Positions 55,198-64,000 of a stretch of 64,000 nucleotides of DNA are shown piece by piece. The position numbers were made by a program, and so were the translations under genes. How positions within the stretch are numbered: the stretch's first letter is position 1; every line of letters starts with the position of its first letter. The notes beneath the pieces are model-generated. The model searched no databases. It was given only the letters and a program-made list of their open reading frames with translations, and was not told the origin of the DNA. The stretch is from positions 372,001 through 436,000 of the forward strand of contig JAOCPU010000009.1 of assembly GCA_035772785.1 (NCBI GenBank). The letters run 5' to 3'. This DNA comes from Phlebiopsis flavidoalba. Taxonomy: Eukaryota; Basidiomycota; Agaricomycetes; Polyporales; Phanerochaetaceae.

Positions 55198-58108
55198 TCA
55201 TGACCACGTTGCCGGACCGAAAGTCGAGTTGGGCCCAACGACCGTGCACGGCGCCGCCATCACGTCGTTTGTGGTCTGCCAGACGGTGTTGCCCCACCAT
55301 TCGAGGGTGATGCCACCCTTGGGGAGGACGAAGAACAGGAAGACGCAGAGGGAACCGAAGGCGACGCCTGCGTCCACGTGTGGGCCGCAGCCAAGACGTA
55401 GTTGTAGCGCATCCACCAGCGGAAGTGGCGGCGGCGGATGAAGCCCTGGAAGATGCCCCCGATGATGATCCAGCTGCTGTGAACTGCCTCTGTTCCCGGT
55501 CGCGGGCGGGAAGAACATGGCGGAGCTGAGCGCGGCGGGAATGTTGACGTAGCGCCACCTCGAGTACGGGTAACGGCGAGCGAGAACGTAGAGGGGAATA
55601 GGAAGAAGAGTGAGGATGAGGATAATATAGAGGAAGCCGTGGTACCCCTGCAGGACATAATGTTAGCAGTATTCGCAAGGGCTATCGAGAAGGTTACGTA
55701 CAATTGACCAGGCCCGAAGAGCTTGTGCGAGCCAACGGCACCCCAAATGGTGGCTGACGAGACGTAAAGCTGCCTGCGAAGGGCAAGTGAAGCCGTTCGG
55801 CGACAGGGGCGTGCATGCGTCAATGTTGTGGTTCAAAACGCCGTCGGTGATACCTTGGGAGACGAACACTGCGAGGGCGCAGGCGACGACCTGGGTGACA
55901 AACATGAAGCGGGGCGGGACCTTCATGTAGTGGCCGAGCTTGAGGCTCGTCAGGAAGTACGACGTCATCTCCGGAGGCCAGCCGAGGTAGGTGTCGTTGA
56001 ACAGCATGAAGGCGACGGGCTGGCCAGGAGTGATGTAGCCACCGAGGAGCTCGGCGAGGTAGTCGAGAGAGAGCCACTGGTTGGTCACAGCGCGAATGAT
56101 ACCAAGGGGAATGACGAAGCTCATGGTGATGAGGATGGACACCACGAGAGCCCAGATCGGGGGAAGCCGGTGGGAAGATCTCGATGCCGACGCATGCGGT
56201 GACAAAGCAGAAGATGAAGAGCAGGCCGTACCACCACATCGGCACCTCGTGGGGGTAAGCCAACATCAGTCTGTTGTGGACGTCACAGCTCTCTTCCCTC
56301 GAGGTGCGGAGCTGGGCGAACGATGTCACGGCCATACCAAACTGGCGAGAGAACGATGAGACAGGGTAGCGTGAAGAGAAAGCGAAGGACTCACGAGCAG
56401 TGTGGACCATCGTCGCTGGGAAGATCGCGAAGCACATAGAGTATGCGATCGCATTGGTCGTGCTCAGGAACATCGGCGAGTACGCCTCGTACTTGGCTTG
56501 GTCGAAAGATGCCGTTCGTGATGACCTGGGAAGCGTCGTAGGGCATTCCGGTGTTGTCGAAGGGATCGACGATGGCGAGGGGCATGAACTTGGCATACAG
56601 GACGTTCTTGACTGCAGAATTTTGTTAGAGAAACGTCGAGCACAATGGTGGAATTGGACTCACAGTACATGATGGGGCGCAATGACCCAGCAGACGAGCA
56701 CGAACATGCCGTAAACGTTGAGCTGAGCCCCACCACTGAGAGAAAGTAGTGAGTGATACGCTCAGAAACGCGTGATGTACGGGAGACTTACCGGAGACAC
56801 CAAGGAATTCGCGGCCGAGGGCAGACTGATCATGGTCCAGTCGAATGTCAGAAGACCCAAGCCCATACCCGTGTAGGAGCCGAATATGACATTGACGACC
56901 TTGTTATCGGGCGCGCGGCCCAGCAGGCCCAGTTGAAGATGCTGAGGCCAGTGAAGAGGAATCCCGGAACGAAGTACAGAGGGCCGAGCCAACCAATACG
57001 TAGGTGAACATCCTGAGGCGCGAGATGTGCTTCTTCTCGTGCTTTCCCCAAGAGCGGTGAAGGGTGTTCATCAGGCTGCAGCTAACGAGAGTGCGGGGTA
57101 GATCATGGCAGAAGGCCAGACGAGAATGGAGCGGAACATGCCGCCATACGACAGGCCGATGAGCTGCGAGGACAGCCCGAGCAGGATCTTGTAGGAGTAT
57201 GAGAGTAGGTTCTGGCCGTAGTTGATCTGCTGGGCCAAGAACAGCGAGATGATGTTCGGAGTGGACCATGAGATGTTGACCATCAGGCCGGTGATGACAG
57301 TGGTGCTCCTTGACGTTGAAGGGCCCGGGGTTTGAGCGACCATGTGTAGCCGAATGTACGGAATCGCGTTGTGGGGAGGATCCCAAGCAAGAAGCTTGCC
57401 GAAGGGAAGAACCATGACCTGACCAACCAAGAACGTTGAAAGACCAGTGCTGTCTGTACGGCGAGTAAGCAATTGAAGAGAAATGCACCATGATTATTAC
57501 GTACTTCGCATAGCACCGAGGAAAGAATTGAGGCCGCAGGCCAAGACTGTAAATGTCAGCCCCGAGGAACCACCTACACAGATAGTTAATCAACAACTAC
57601 AAAACGCTAATGGTGTGCGAGAGGCTTACGTTCGGAAAGTGTTGACAGCATTGAGGGGGTCGTCCGTGTTAGACACGGCCCGCGCGAACCTCAGGAGACG
57701 GCGAATCGCCTTGGCGAGAATGATTAGTAATCTCGGCGGGAGTGCGCGTGTTCCGAGGTTGCTCACTCGTCCTAGTGATCGCTCGCACCGGACGACGCAA
57801 AGCTGAGACTTGGAATTTTGTGTCCGTTCGTATTCTGAGGAGCACTGCCGTCTTGCCGTACGAGGACATCGGGTCTGCGATTTCCGTTTCGAAATCAGAG
57901 CCCGAGAGCCTTGGCTCGAGTGATGTAAACCCTGCTCCATCCGTTACGACCCGGTCGAGGTCGATGGACTCAGTCGAAAGGGTTGGGAAGGTGGGCGGTA
58001 GTCCCAGTTGGGATCGTTGAAGTGCTCCATAACATCGTCCGATGTCTTCGGGAACGTCGGGACACATTGCGCCGTTGCGCAAGAACAGAAGGGAGGTAGT
58101 GCCGACAT
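55198..58108 (-). CDS. OPT-family oligopeptide transporter
   Basis: A polytopic proton-coupled importer of small peptides or peptide-metal compounds at the plasma membrane. The ATG at 58108 opens MSALPPF; the hydrophilic N-terminal region is followed by the hallmark NPGPFNVKEH (57300-57335). Then come FGYTW, membrane-rich exons (GQNLLSYSYKILLGLSSQLI, AVYGMF), NPFDNTGMPYDASQVITNG (56510-56565), SLKLGHYMKVPPRFMFVTQV and VACALAVFVSQGITDGV (55850-55945), WGAVGSHKLFGPGQLY (55700-55745) and the C-terminal LPKGGITLEWWGNTVWQTTN before a stop at 55198. The WWGN motif near the end and NPGPFN at the front frame the family. Introns are visible near 57480, 57060, 56750, 56650 and 55660. The length and content fit fungal OPT proteins of about 750 residues. 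It is convergent with PRP19. Confidence 0.93.
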
Positions 58109-58399
58109 GATGAACCGGCGCTGTGAGCCCACCAGGCAGCGATGGAGAGGAATGAGGAAAGACGAAGAGAAGAGCGGGTATAAGGATACCTGGACGACTC
58201 TCAGAAGGCCGCAACTCCTTTTCACTGGCTGATTCGCTTTACGAGACTGTGCCTAACTTGGCGGTGGTACATTGTGTCGGGCATCTGGCCTGATCAAAGA
58301 GGATCGACTGGCCACGCGCGCGTCACAATAGACGGTCGGTGGGCCTAGAGACGGAAGTAAGAACTATTGACAATAAGTGGGGACACGCACTTTGGACCA

Positions 58400-59332
58400 C
58401 GGAACTCACATTGTCTAGGGATTGATATGCCGAGCTGACCACGCTCAAGTCAACCAACAAATCTCAGTCCCCCCGGGGGAAATGTATGGCCCTCAGTCGA
58501 CAAAGGGAACATTCTGAGCCGTGAATTCGGGTGTTGTGCCGCGCCATTGCTGACCACATAGGGTTGGACTGGATCACGGATTAGTGCCTTAGATCCAGGT
58601 CCTTATTGTGTTTGCACCTACTCTTTTTTTGTATTGGGTGGTGGCGCCGCCGAGGATGCCAGGAGGAATGTAGCAGACGCTGTGCAACACAATAACACAT
58701 GGCTCAAAGCGGCCGGCACGGCTTTGGCTGTGCCATCGAGGAGTGGGGCAGCCTCGGCCAACGCGAGGAACGTAACGCGGGCCGTTGGTGGCCCTTTTGT
58801 GGGGAGATTCCGTCGCATCTGCCTATTGGTAGGAAGGTGCTGTAAGATCGCAGACGCCCCAATTTCGTCCTCGCACCGGCCTCCCGGGGTCTTCGCACGT
58901 CTCCCGCCACCAAGATATATAAGCTTACATCCCAGACAGACACGCGTGAGCCGTCGCACCCCTCTTAGTTCACGGTTTGGCACTTCACGCGCGGCCCGTG
59001 TCTTCCACTCTTAGATATCGCATTATCTCATCCTATGGCCAATTGCGCAAACCGGTTCCACACTGATGAATCTACTTCCTTGTTGTATCCATTGCCTTTC
59101 CGATCCAATGATATACTATGTTCCAACGCGACACTGCAATCGTCACGTATTGCTCGGCAGCTCTCTGCCCGATTGAAAGCTGGTCATCCAGAGTTAGCTA
59201 GAGAAGCAGAGTGTCTTAGTAAGAATGGCGTATTCTACAGGTCCTATGGCGAAGGTGAATGCGGATCGTACTTATATCGCGCTCAAGGTCGTCATTGCAC
59301 ATCGCACTACCCATCCACCTAGGCCTTCGCCG
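58400..59332. promoter_or_regulatory. Upstream region of the TauD-type gene with a TATA-like element
   Basis: A TATATAAG motif lies at about 58915 on +, followed by a leader. A 95-codon frame with an ATG at 59035 (MANCANRFHTDESTSLLYPL) overlaps this region, but no family is recognised. It could be an upstream exon, an upstream ORF or noise. The dioxygenase start is placed at 59333, so the TATA-like element would lie 400 bp upstream unless a 5' intron exists. Confidence 0.4.
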
Positions 59333-60772
59333 ATGTTCTGTAACGGCTACCACTACCGCCTTGAACCGGGGGGCAGTCGAGCGCTTCAGGCTCGTTGAAC
59401 CTCAAGGGCAAGCGCGCAAGAGGGAGGTGTACAAGTATCCACACGTCCTCCTGCCCGTGTTCCCCAAGGAACTGAGCTACTACCCGCCCTTGACGCCTTT
59501 CGAACACGTCGATCCCGGTCATCGTGCGCTGCAACACCCAAACCCACGATCGTTCCTGGCAAATGCACAAGTCACCCATGCTCACACCGCCAATCGGAGA
59601 GGAGATACGGGCGCATACGGGGTGTGAAAACCTGGCTACCCTGGACAATGATGCAAAGGATGAGCTAGCTTTGGAGGTGCGCAAACACCTGGTTTTTAAT
59701 TATTCGCTCTGCTTCAACTCCATGTTGGTCCGCAGGTTGCACGTCTGCAAGGTTGTCGTACTGACGAGACCAGCAAGATTTCATTGACAAGGGCCCCGAC
59801 TTCTGGCTCGACTGGGGTGTGTAGCAAAGTCAATTCTTCCGTGACAATCCCGACGCACTCACCGTCACTCGCACAGGACGCTACTTCGGACGTCTCCATA
59901 TTCATATTTGTCCAAACGTCGGGACATCCCGATGGGTTACCCACACCTGCATCTCGTCTAACGGACCAGAGCTCCTCGTTCAACTACGAGCAGAGCGACA
60001 GGACCGTCGCGACGAGCTGGCATTCGGACGTCAGTTCGTTATGAGCTGCCAGCCACCTGGCCTGACTGCACTGTTTCTCCTCGCTTCTCCCGAGACTGGT
60101 GGGGACACCATCTATACGTCGCAGGTCACCACTCTCAAGAGGCTCTCGCCCGACTTTGGGTTGCTTTTCTTGAGAACATTGAAGGCGGTACACTCAGGCC
60201 ATGAGCAGGCGGACTTCTCGAGGTCTGGAAAGCGTGGTGGAGTTGTCCGTCGCGAGCCCGTGGAGAACGTGCACCCTGTCCGTAAGAAGACATCCCGTCA
60301 CTGGAGAGGAAGCACTCTTACGTCAACCGTCAGTTCACCAGGCGTATTGTCGGCTTCAAGAGAGAAGAGTCAGGTAATGCCCATCTAACGACGACAGTAC
60401 TTACATTGACTAATTCACGATGTGTAGACGCTATTCTTAACTTCTTGTACGATCACATCGACAAGAGCATTTGACAGCCAAGTCCGTGCTCGATGGGAGC
60501 CTTACACCGTCGTCCTCTGGGACTAATCGTGTTACTGCACACGTGCGTCTTCCTCTGTAAATTTGTAGCGTATCCGATTGCTCACTCGAGTGGACAGTCT
60601 GCTATCCTTGACTTCATCGACGAGAAGGGTGTCCGCCATGGTGGCGTCCGTATCATCTACTGACTCCTCAATGGCCGAGAAGCCAATCCCTGCCCAACGA
60701 GAGTCTGAAGTTCGACAATTAGAGGACGTATCTCGGAAAATCCTCTGTGGGCGAGCGTATGGAGTAGATTAG
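59333..60772 (+). CDS. TauD/TfdA-family 2-oxoglutarate Fe(II) dioxygenase
   Basis: Probably oxidises taurine, other sulfonates or related small acids to release sulfur, in the cytosol. The N-terminal block reads KREVYKYPHVLLPVFPKELS and YYPPLTPFEHVDPGHRAL (59425-59540), then LTPPIGEEIR, NLATLDNDAKDELALEV and a piece with DFIDKGPDFWLDWG. FGRLHIH lies at about 59895. The catalytic HxD is in SWHSDVS (60018-60038), followed by QPPGLTALFLLASPETGGDT, LKAVHSGHEQAD and the C-terminal part RWEPYTVVLWDNRVTAHT, whose WDNR-x-x-x-H supplies the distal histidine and the 2-oxoglutarate-binding arginine region. The gene end is uncertain: one frame stops at 60661, another (EKPIPAQRESEVRQLED) at 60772. The start ATG at 59333 requires one frame correction. 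Confidence 0.88.
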
Positions 60773-60899
60773 GAACCTTGTATTTCGGCCGGACTGTAAA
60801 ACAGTAATTGTTACAATCTATGCCTGGTGAAATTTGTGATGGTCTTTGGTTATAGCGTGTGAAACCTAGCACAAGAGCAACTTACTAGTAGTAGCGATG

Positions 60900-61932
60900 T
60901 TATCGCATGAAACGAATGACAAACAGGTGTTCTCTACGGCCGCTCTACGTTGAAACTACGATCTGTATTTTATGTGTCAGCCGTTACATCATGCTAGAAG
61001 GTGGCATACAAACCTCGCTACGGGATGCCATAGAACTGGCGCAGCATCCGATCCTTAATTCCTGGGACGTCGTTTTTCTTTCACCGCGACAAGATAAAAT
61101 CGACCGTTAGGCGAGAGAATGCTATTTCTAGAAAACCTTTGAGAGCATACCGAAAATGTAACACGGCATCTGTGTAACGCACGTCAAGATCATCCAGGCA
61201 GCACATCCGTTATTTGCATTCCGTCCTTCCCATCCTGCCCAAGCGCCTGCAATGTCCCGTCCGTCTTGTGCTCCGTACCTGTAGGCCTCTTCGTCCCCAC
61301 TGTTGGTTTGTGGGCACATAGGGCTCTGGATTGAATACCAGAAGTATCAACTTTGGCGAAGAAGCCTGAGCGAAGTGGTCCGGTTAAACTCGCGATTACT
61401 GGGTCTATGACCGTCTACTGCATGCGAAGGATTTTAATCTCCGCTTTGAAGTTAAAGCTTCCCCAATCACGGCACCTTGTTTCATGGCGTCCAGTGCGTA
61501 GCGTGGCGAGTGCTGCGTGGGGATTACTATGTCGGAGCATAAATATACTGGAATCCCGATACCTGAGTTGAGACGGGACACTTATCATAAGCATGACTGG
61601 ACTCACAACATCCTGGTCCCAGGATTGTCCCCACAAAGCTGGATACACAGCCTGATCCAGAGCTGTACATCATTTTGAGCATGTGACATCCCCTCTTGTT
61701 TCTTAAGCCGGGGCTACACACCCTATCCTCAAGGCAAATGGACGGCTTGACTTGGCGAAGCACATCCGCGTCTTCCTCCAGCGCGTCAAGCAGTATAAAG
61801 GTGTCTTCTGTGGACGGAGATTATTGAGTCTTTTAGCTCGAGACAATACTAGTCGCAAAAAATACCTGCTGGCTCATATACATGTTCATAGTCAGCTCTT
61901 TTGAGATGAGAAAGGTCTGGTGTCGGGATCAT
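60900..61932 (-). CDS. MTQ2: eRF1 glutamine methyltransferase (HemK2/MTQ2)
   Basis: With its partner Trm112 it methylates the GGQ glutamine of release factor eRF1. The ATG at 61932 opens MIPTPDLSHLKRADYEHVYE with PA and a GGTATT-like donor. The next exon reads EDTFILLDALEEDADVLRQV (61760-61810) and KPSICLE, then the SAM-binding loop GSGSGCVSSFVG (61625-61665). The substrate motif NPPY appears as NPEPYVPTN near 61300-61320, with three extra bases. Downstream come GARDIAGAWAG-like sequence, GMQITDV, NGRFYLVAVKE (61070-61110) and the C-terminal REHLFVIRFMR before a stop at 60900-60902, preceded by an intron (GTTTGT...GTAG). The product should be about 230-250 residues, as in other fungi. It is divergent from ALG10, only 47 bp from that gene's first ATG. 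Confidence 0.9.
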
Positions 61933-61979
61933 CGTGGTCTTTGAGCAAGCTCTGAGATCTGTGCGCGCTCCGAGACGCG

Positions 61980-63932
61980 ATGCGCGTCAACACATCTTGT
62001 CCACTGACACGCCATGTCGTCGCTGGTCCGACGGTCTACCTGGCCTTTTTTGTGCCAGCTCTGTGCTGGTGCGTGCTGAAAGCGTTGAATGAAGTCGTTA
62101 CAAAACCATACATGGTACGATACGCGTCTACTTCAAGACGAAGCTCCCAGCTCACTGTAGGCAGGATGAGCCCTTCCACGTTCCGCAAGCGCAGGCGTAT
62201 TGCGACGGCAACTTCTCCTCCTACTGGATCCAAAGATTACCACGCCGCCTGGTCTGTAAGCCAATTTGATCACGATTACCATGCAAGCTTATTGAGTGTC
62301 TACTCTAGCTACGTGCTAAGTCTTGTCCTGAAACGCGTCTTCATGCTGAAGTGCAACCTGGCCATGCTCCGGCTTACCCCCCTCTTCACACTCCTCATGC
62401 TGCCCATCGTGCTCACTCGACTCTTTTGCTATCACAAACGTATGCGACACATCGGATCACTCTTCGCGGCCACTCCCAGGAAGCCGTCGTGCTCTCGACG
62501 TTCCCTATTGCGTTGGTTCTTCGGATTCCTGTACTACACGGAGGTGCCCAGCCTCGTTTTCGTCGTGCTTACGGTCGTGTTTGCCGCGCAAGACAAGCAT
62601 TGGCTCGGCAGCACTAGTACGTCACATTCATACATTTGCTACCTACATCCGCTGAACGCTGGTAAGCGCGTTAGGTGGGAGCGTGTGTGAGCTGCACATT
62701 CCGTCAAACCAACATCATCTGGGTGCTCTACGCATATGCCTGCGAGCCCAAGTTTATGGCCCTCAGATTTCCGCCCGACCATCGGCTACGGACAAACCCA
62801 CAGGCGAAACTCACGATCCTCACTGCTTTGGCTGCCGGACCAGGTTGGCGTCGTTCTAGATCAATTGAGTGCTAAGTGGTTATACTGAATGTATCCCTTT
62901 CTCCACTAGCCGATTTGCTTCGGCTTGTTGCAAGCGCTCCTGGCGTGATTCTTGAAGGTCCTCTCCGGCTTTCATACCCGTACGCAGGTGTGTTGGTTGC
63001 TGGTTTCGCCGCCTTCGTAGTCTGGACGGAGGAATCAGTTCAAATCGGTGAGTGCGATCCACCCGATCCACTGTGTTTTATGGCTAAACAAAGACTTGTA
63101 GGCGACAAGTCGAATCACACGTTCCAGCCATTCCATATAACCGCAATTATACTCTACTTTCTTGGCTGTCGCTAGCGCTTCTCGGCTGGCCCACTCATTC
63201 TCATCAGGGTGCGGCCGGGTGGCATTCAGAGGGTCTAGCACGAGGGTCCTACATCGTATGTTTCGGTAGCAAGAAGGTACATGATTTGCACAATGTGTGG
63301 TCGCGGCATGTCGTCTGAGGAGCTTACGTCCCGGGGGGGCTTGGCTGCAGGGAACATTGGCAGATGCACCTGCGCCGCATCTGCCGTCATGGCGTTTACG
63401 ATACACCAGTTCGAGCGTACGTATGCGCTCGCCCCGTTTAAACGTTGGCTCGCTAAAACTCATAACACAGTCGACCAGGATACATCATCCATTCCTGCTA
63501 GCCGACAACCGGGCCATTACACTTTCTACGTGTGGCGACGGGTTTTCGTCTTACACCCGGTTGTTCCATACCTACTTATACCTGGGTACTATCGCGTGTG
63601 CAATGGGCGTGGTTCCTTCGGATCGGTATGTGCCGTCGCTCGCCTCTTTCAGGGACCACTGGGTTAATCTCCCCCAGGCAAATGACCAGAAAACCCTGCT
63701 TCAAAAATCTCCTTGTTCCCTTGTTCGTGACTCCCACGTTGTTGCCGACCCCCTCTAGCTTGAGCCTCGCTACTTTCTTATTCCGTACGTCCTGCTGAGG
63801 ACGCAGGTTAGTGATGTGGCCCGGATGGGGGGTGGCGGTGGAGGGTCTGTGGTACGCCATGATAAAACGCGGCCACGAATGTGGGGTATCCTGTATAAAG
63901 AGCGGGAAGGCGTAGGTCGGTTCATGTGGTAA
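61980..63932 (+). CDS. ALG10: Dol-P-Glc:Glc2Man9GlcNAc2-PP-Dol alpha-1,2-glucosyltransferase
   Basis: An ER membrane enzyme (DIE2/ALG10) that adds the last glucose to the lipid-linked N-glycan donor. The first ATG at 61980 leads into VYLAFFVPALCWCVLKALNE with VVTKPYM. An intron at 62115-62160 joins this to DEPFHVPQAQAYCDG, the family signature in the first lumenal loop. Many membrane spans follow: RLTPLFTLLMLPIVLTRLF, FFGFLYYTEVPSLVFVVLTV (62518-62580) and FRQTNIIWVLYAYA (62699-62740), then LSYPYAGVLVAGFAAFVVWT, GDKSNH (63100-63115), HPFLLADNR (63490-63515), YTFYVWRRVF, LLPTPLLEPRYFLIPYVLLR and the C-terminus YKEREGVGRFMW with a stop at 63930-63932. A later ATG at 62013 could be the true start. 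Frame changes occur throughout. Confidence 0.93.
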
Positions 63933-64000
63933 ACACTCCCCTCTGTACTTGTATATTCGTATTTAAGGACCCTGGCGTGACGTGACTGGTAAGAGGGACC

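Noticed and set aside
59035..59322. 95-codon frame upstream of the dioxygenase as a separate gene
   Set aside because: It has an ATG after a TATA-like element but no recognised content, and its end touches the dioxygenase start. More likely leader or chance, so kept only as a note in the upstream region.

Overview
The window is nuclear DNA from a filamentous basidiomycete, most likely an Agaricomycete and possibly a polypore-type fungus. Genes are split by many 45-65 nt introns with GTRNGT donors, CTNA branch sites and YAG acceptors. Coding DNA is GC-rich. The recognisable proteins (PRP19, SPF27, SGT2, ALG10, MTQ2, MTC1, PXMP4, NDUFS3, an OPT transporter) form a typical fungal housekeeping set. 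Almost every conserved gene must be read by switching frame every 50-300 bases, often at homopolymers. I read this mainly as uncorrected sequencing indels, so CDS spans below are gene extents (first to last supported codon, introns and frame breaks included), not ready-made exon chains. || Layout. 1-7866: no recognisable gene; two possible hypothetical genes (near 3.2-4.5 kb and at 5313). 7867-9600: biotin synthase BIO2. 10258-12935: block A of a segmental duplication, holding a REX4-like exonuclease-fold gene (+), the splicing factor SPF27/BCAS2 gene (-) and a 5' stump of NDUFS3 (+). 13-25 kb: a strip of spliced orphan genes with short hairpin repeats, long G tracts and an AT-rich island. 26275-30684: block B of the duplication, with a damaged REX4-like copy, a decayed SPF27 copy and the full-length complex I gene NDUFS3. 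30787-38532: MTC1 (-), head-to-head with a long chromodomain gene (+), then peroxisomal PXMP4 (+). 40480-41562: a Ras-type GTPase (-). 41.6-48.9 kb: no gene recognised. 48978-49066: an intron-containing tRNA. 49.3-63.9 kb: a dense housekeeping stretch: an unidentified membrane protein gene, SGT2 (-), PRP19 (+), an OPT transporter (-), a TauD-type dioxygenase (+), MTQ2 (-) and ALG10 (+), the last two starting about 47 bp apart. || Functional links. PRP19 and SPF27 are core partners of the same spliceosomal NineTeen complex. SGT2 (tail-anchor targeting), ALG10 (N-glycan donor synthesis) and PXMP4 serve membrane-protein and organelle biogenesis. MTQ2 methylates translation release factor eRF1. 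No operons, CRISPR arrays, plasmid parts or intact transposons were seen. The most unusual items are the asymmetric duplication, whose REX4-like protein appears to have lost its catalytic acids, and the intact spliced orphan genes lying between the two blocks.
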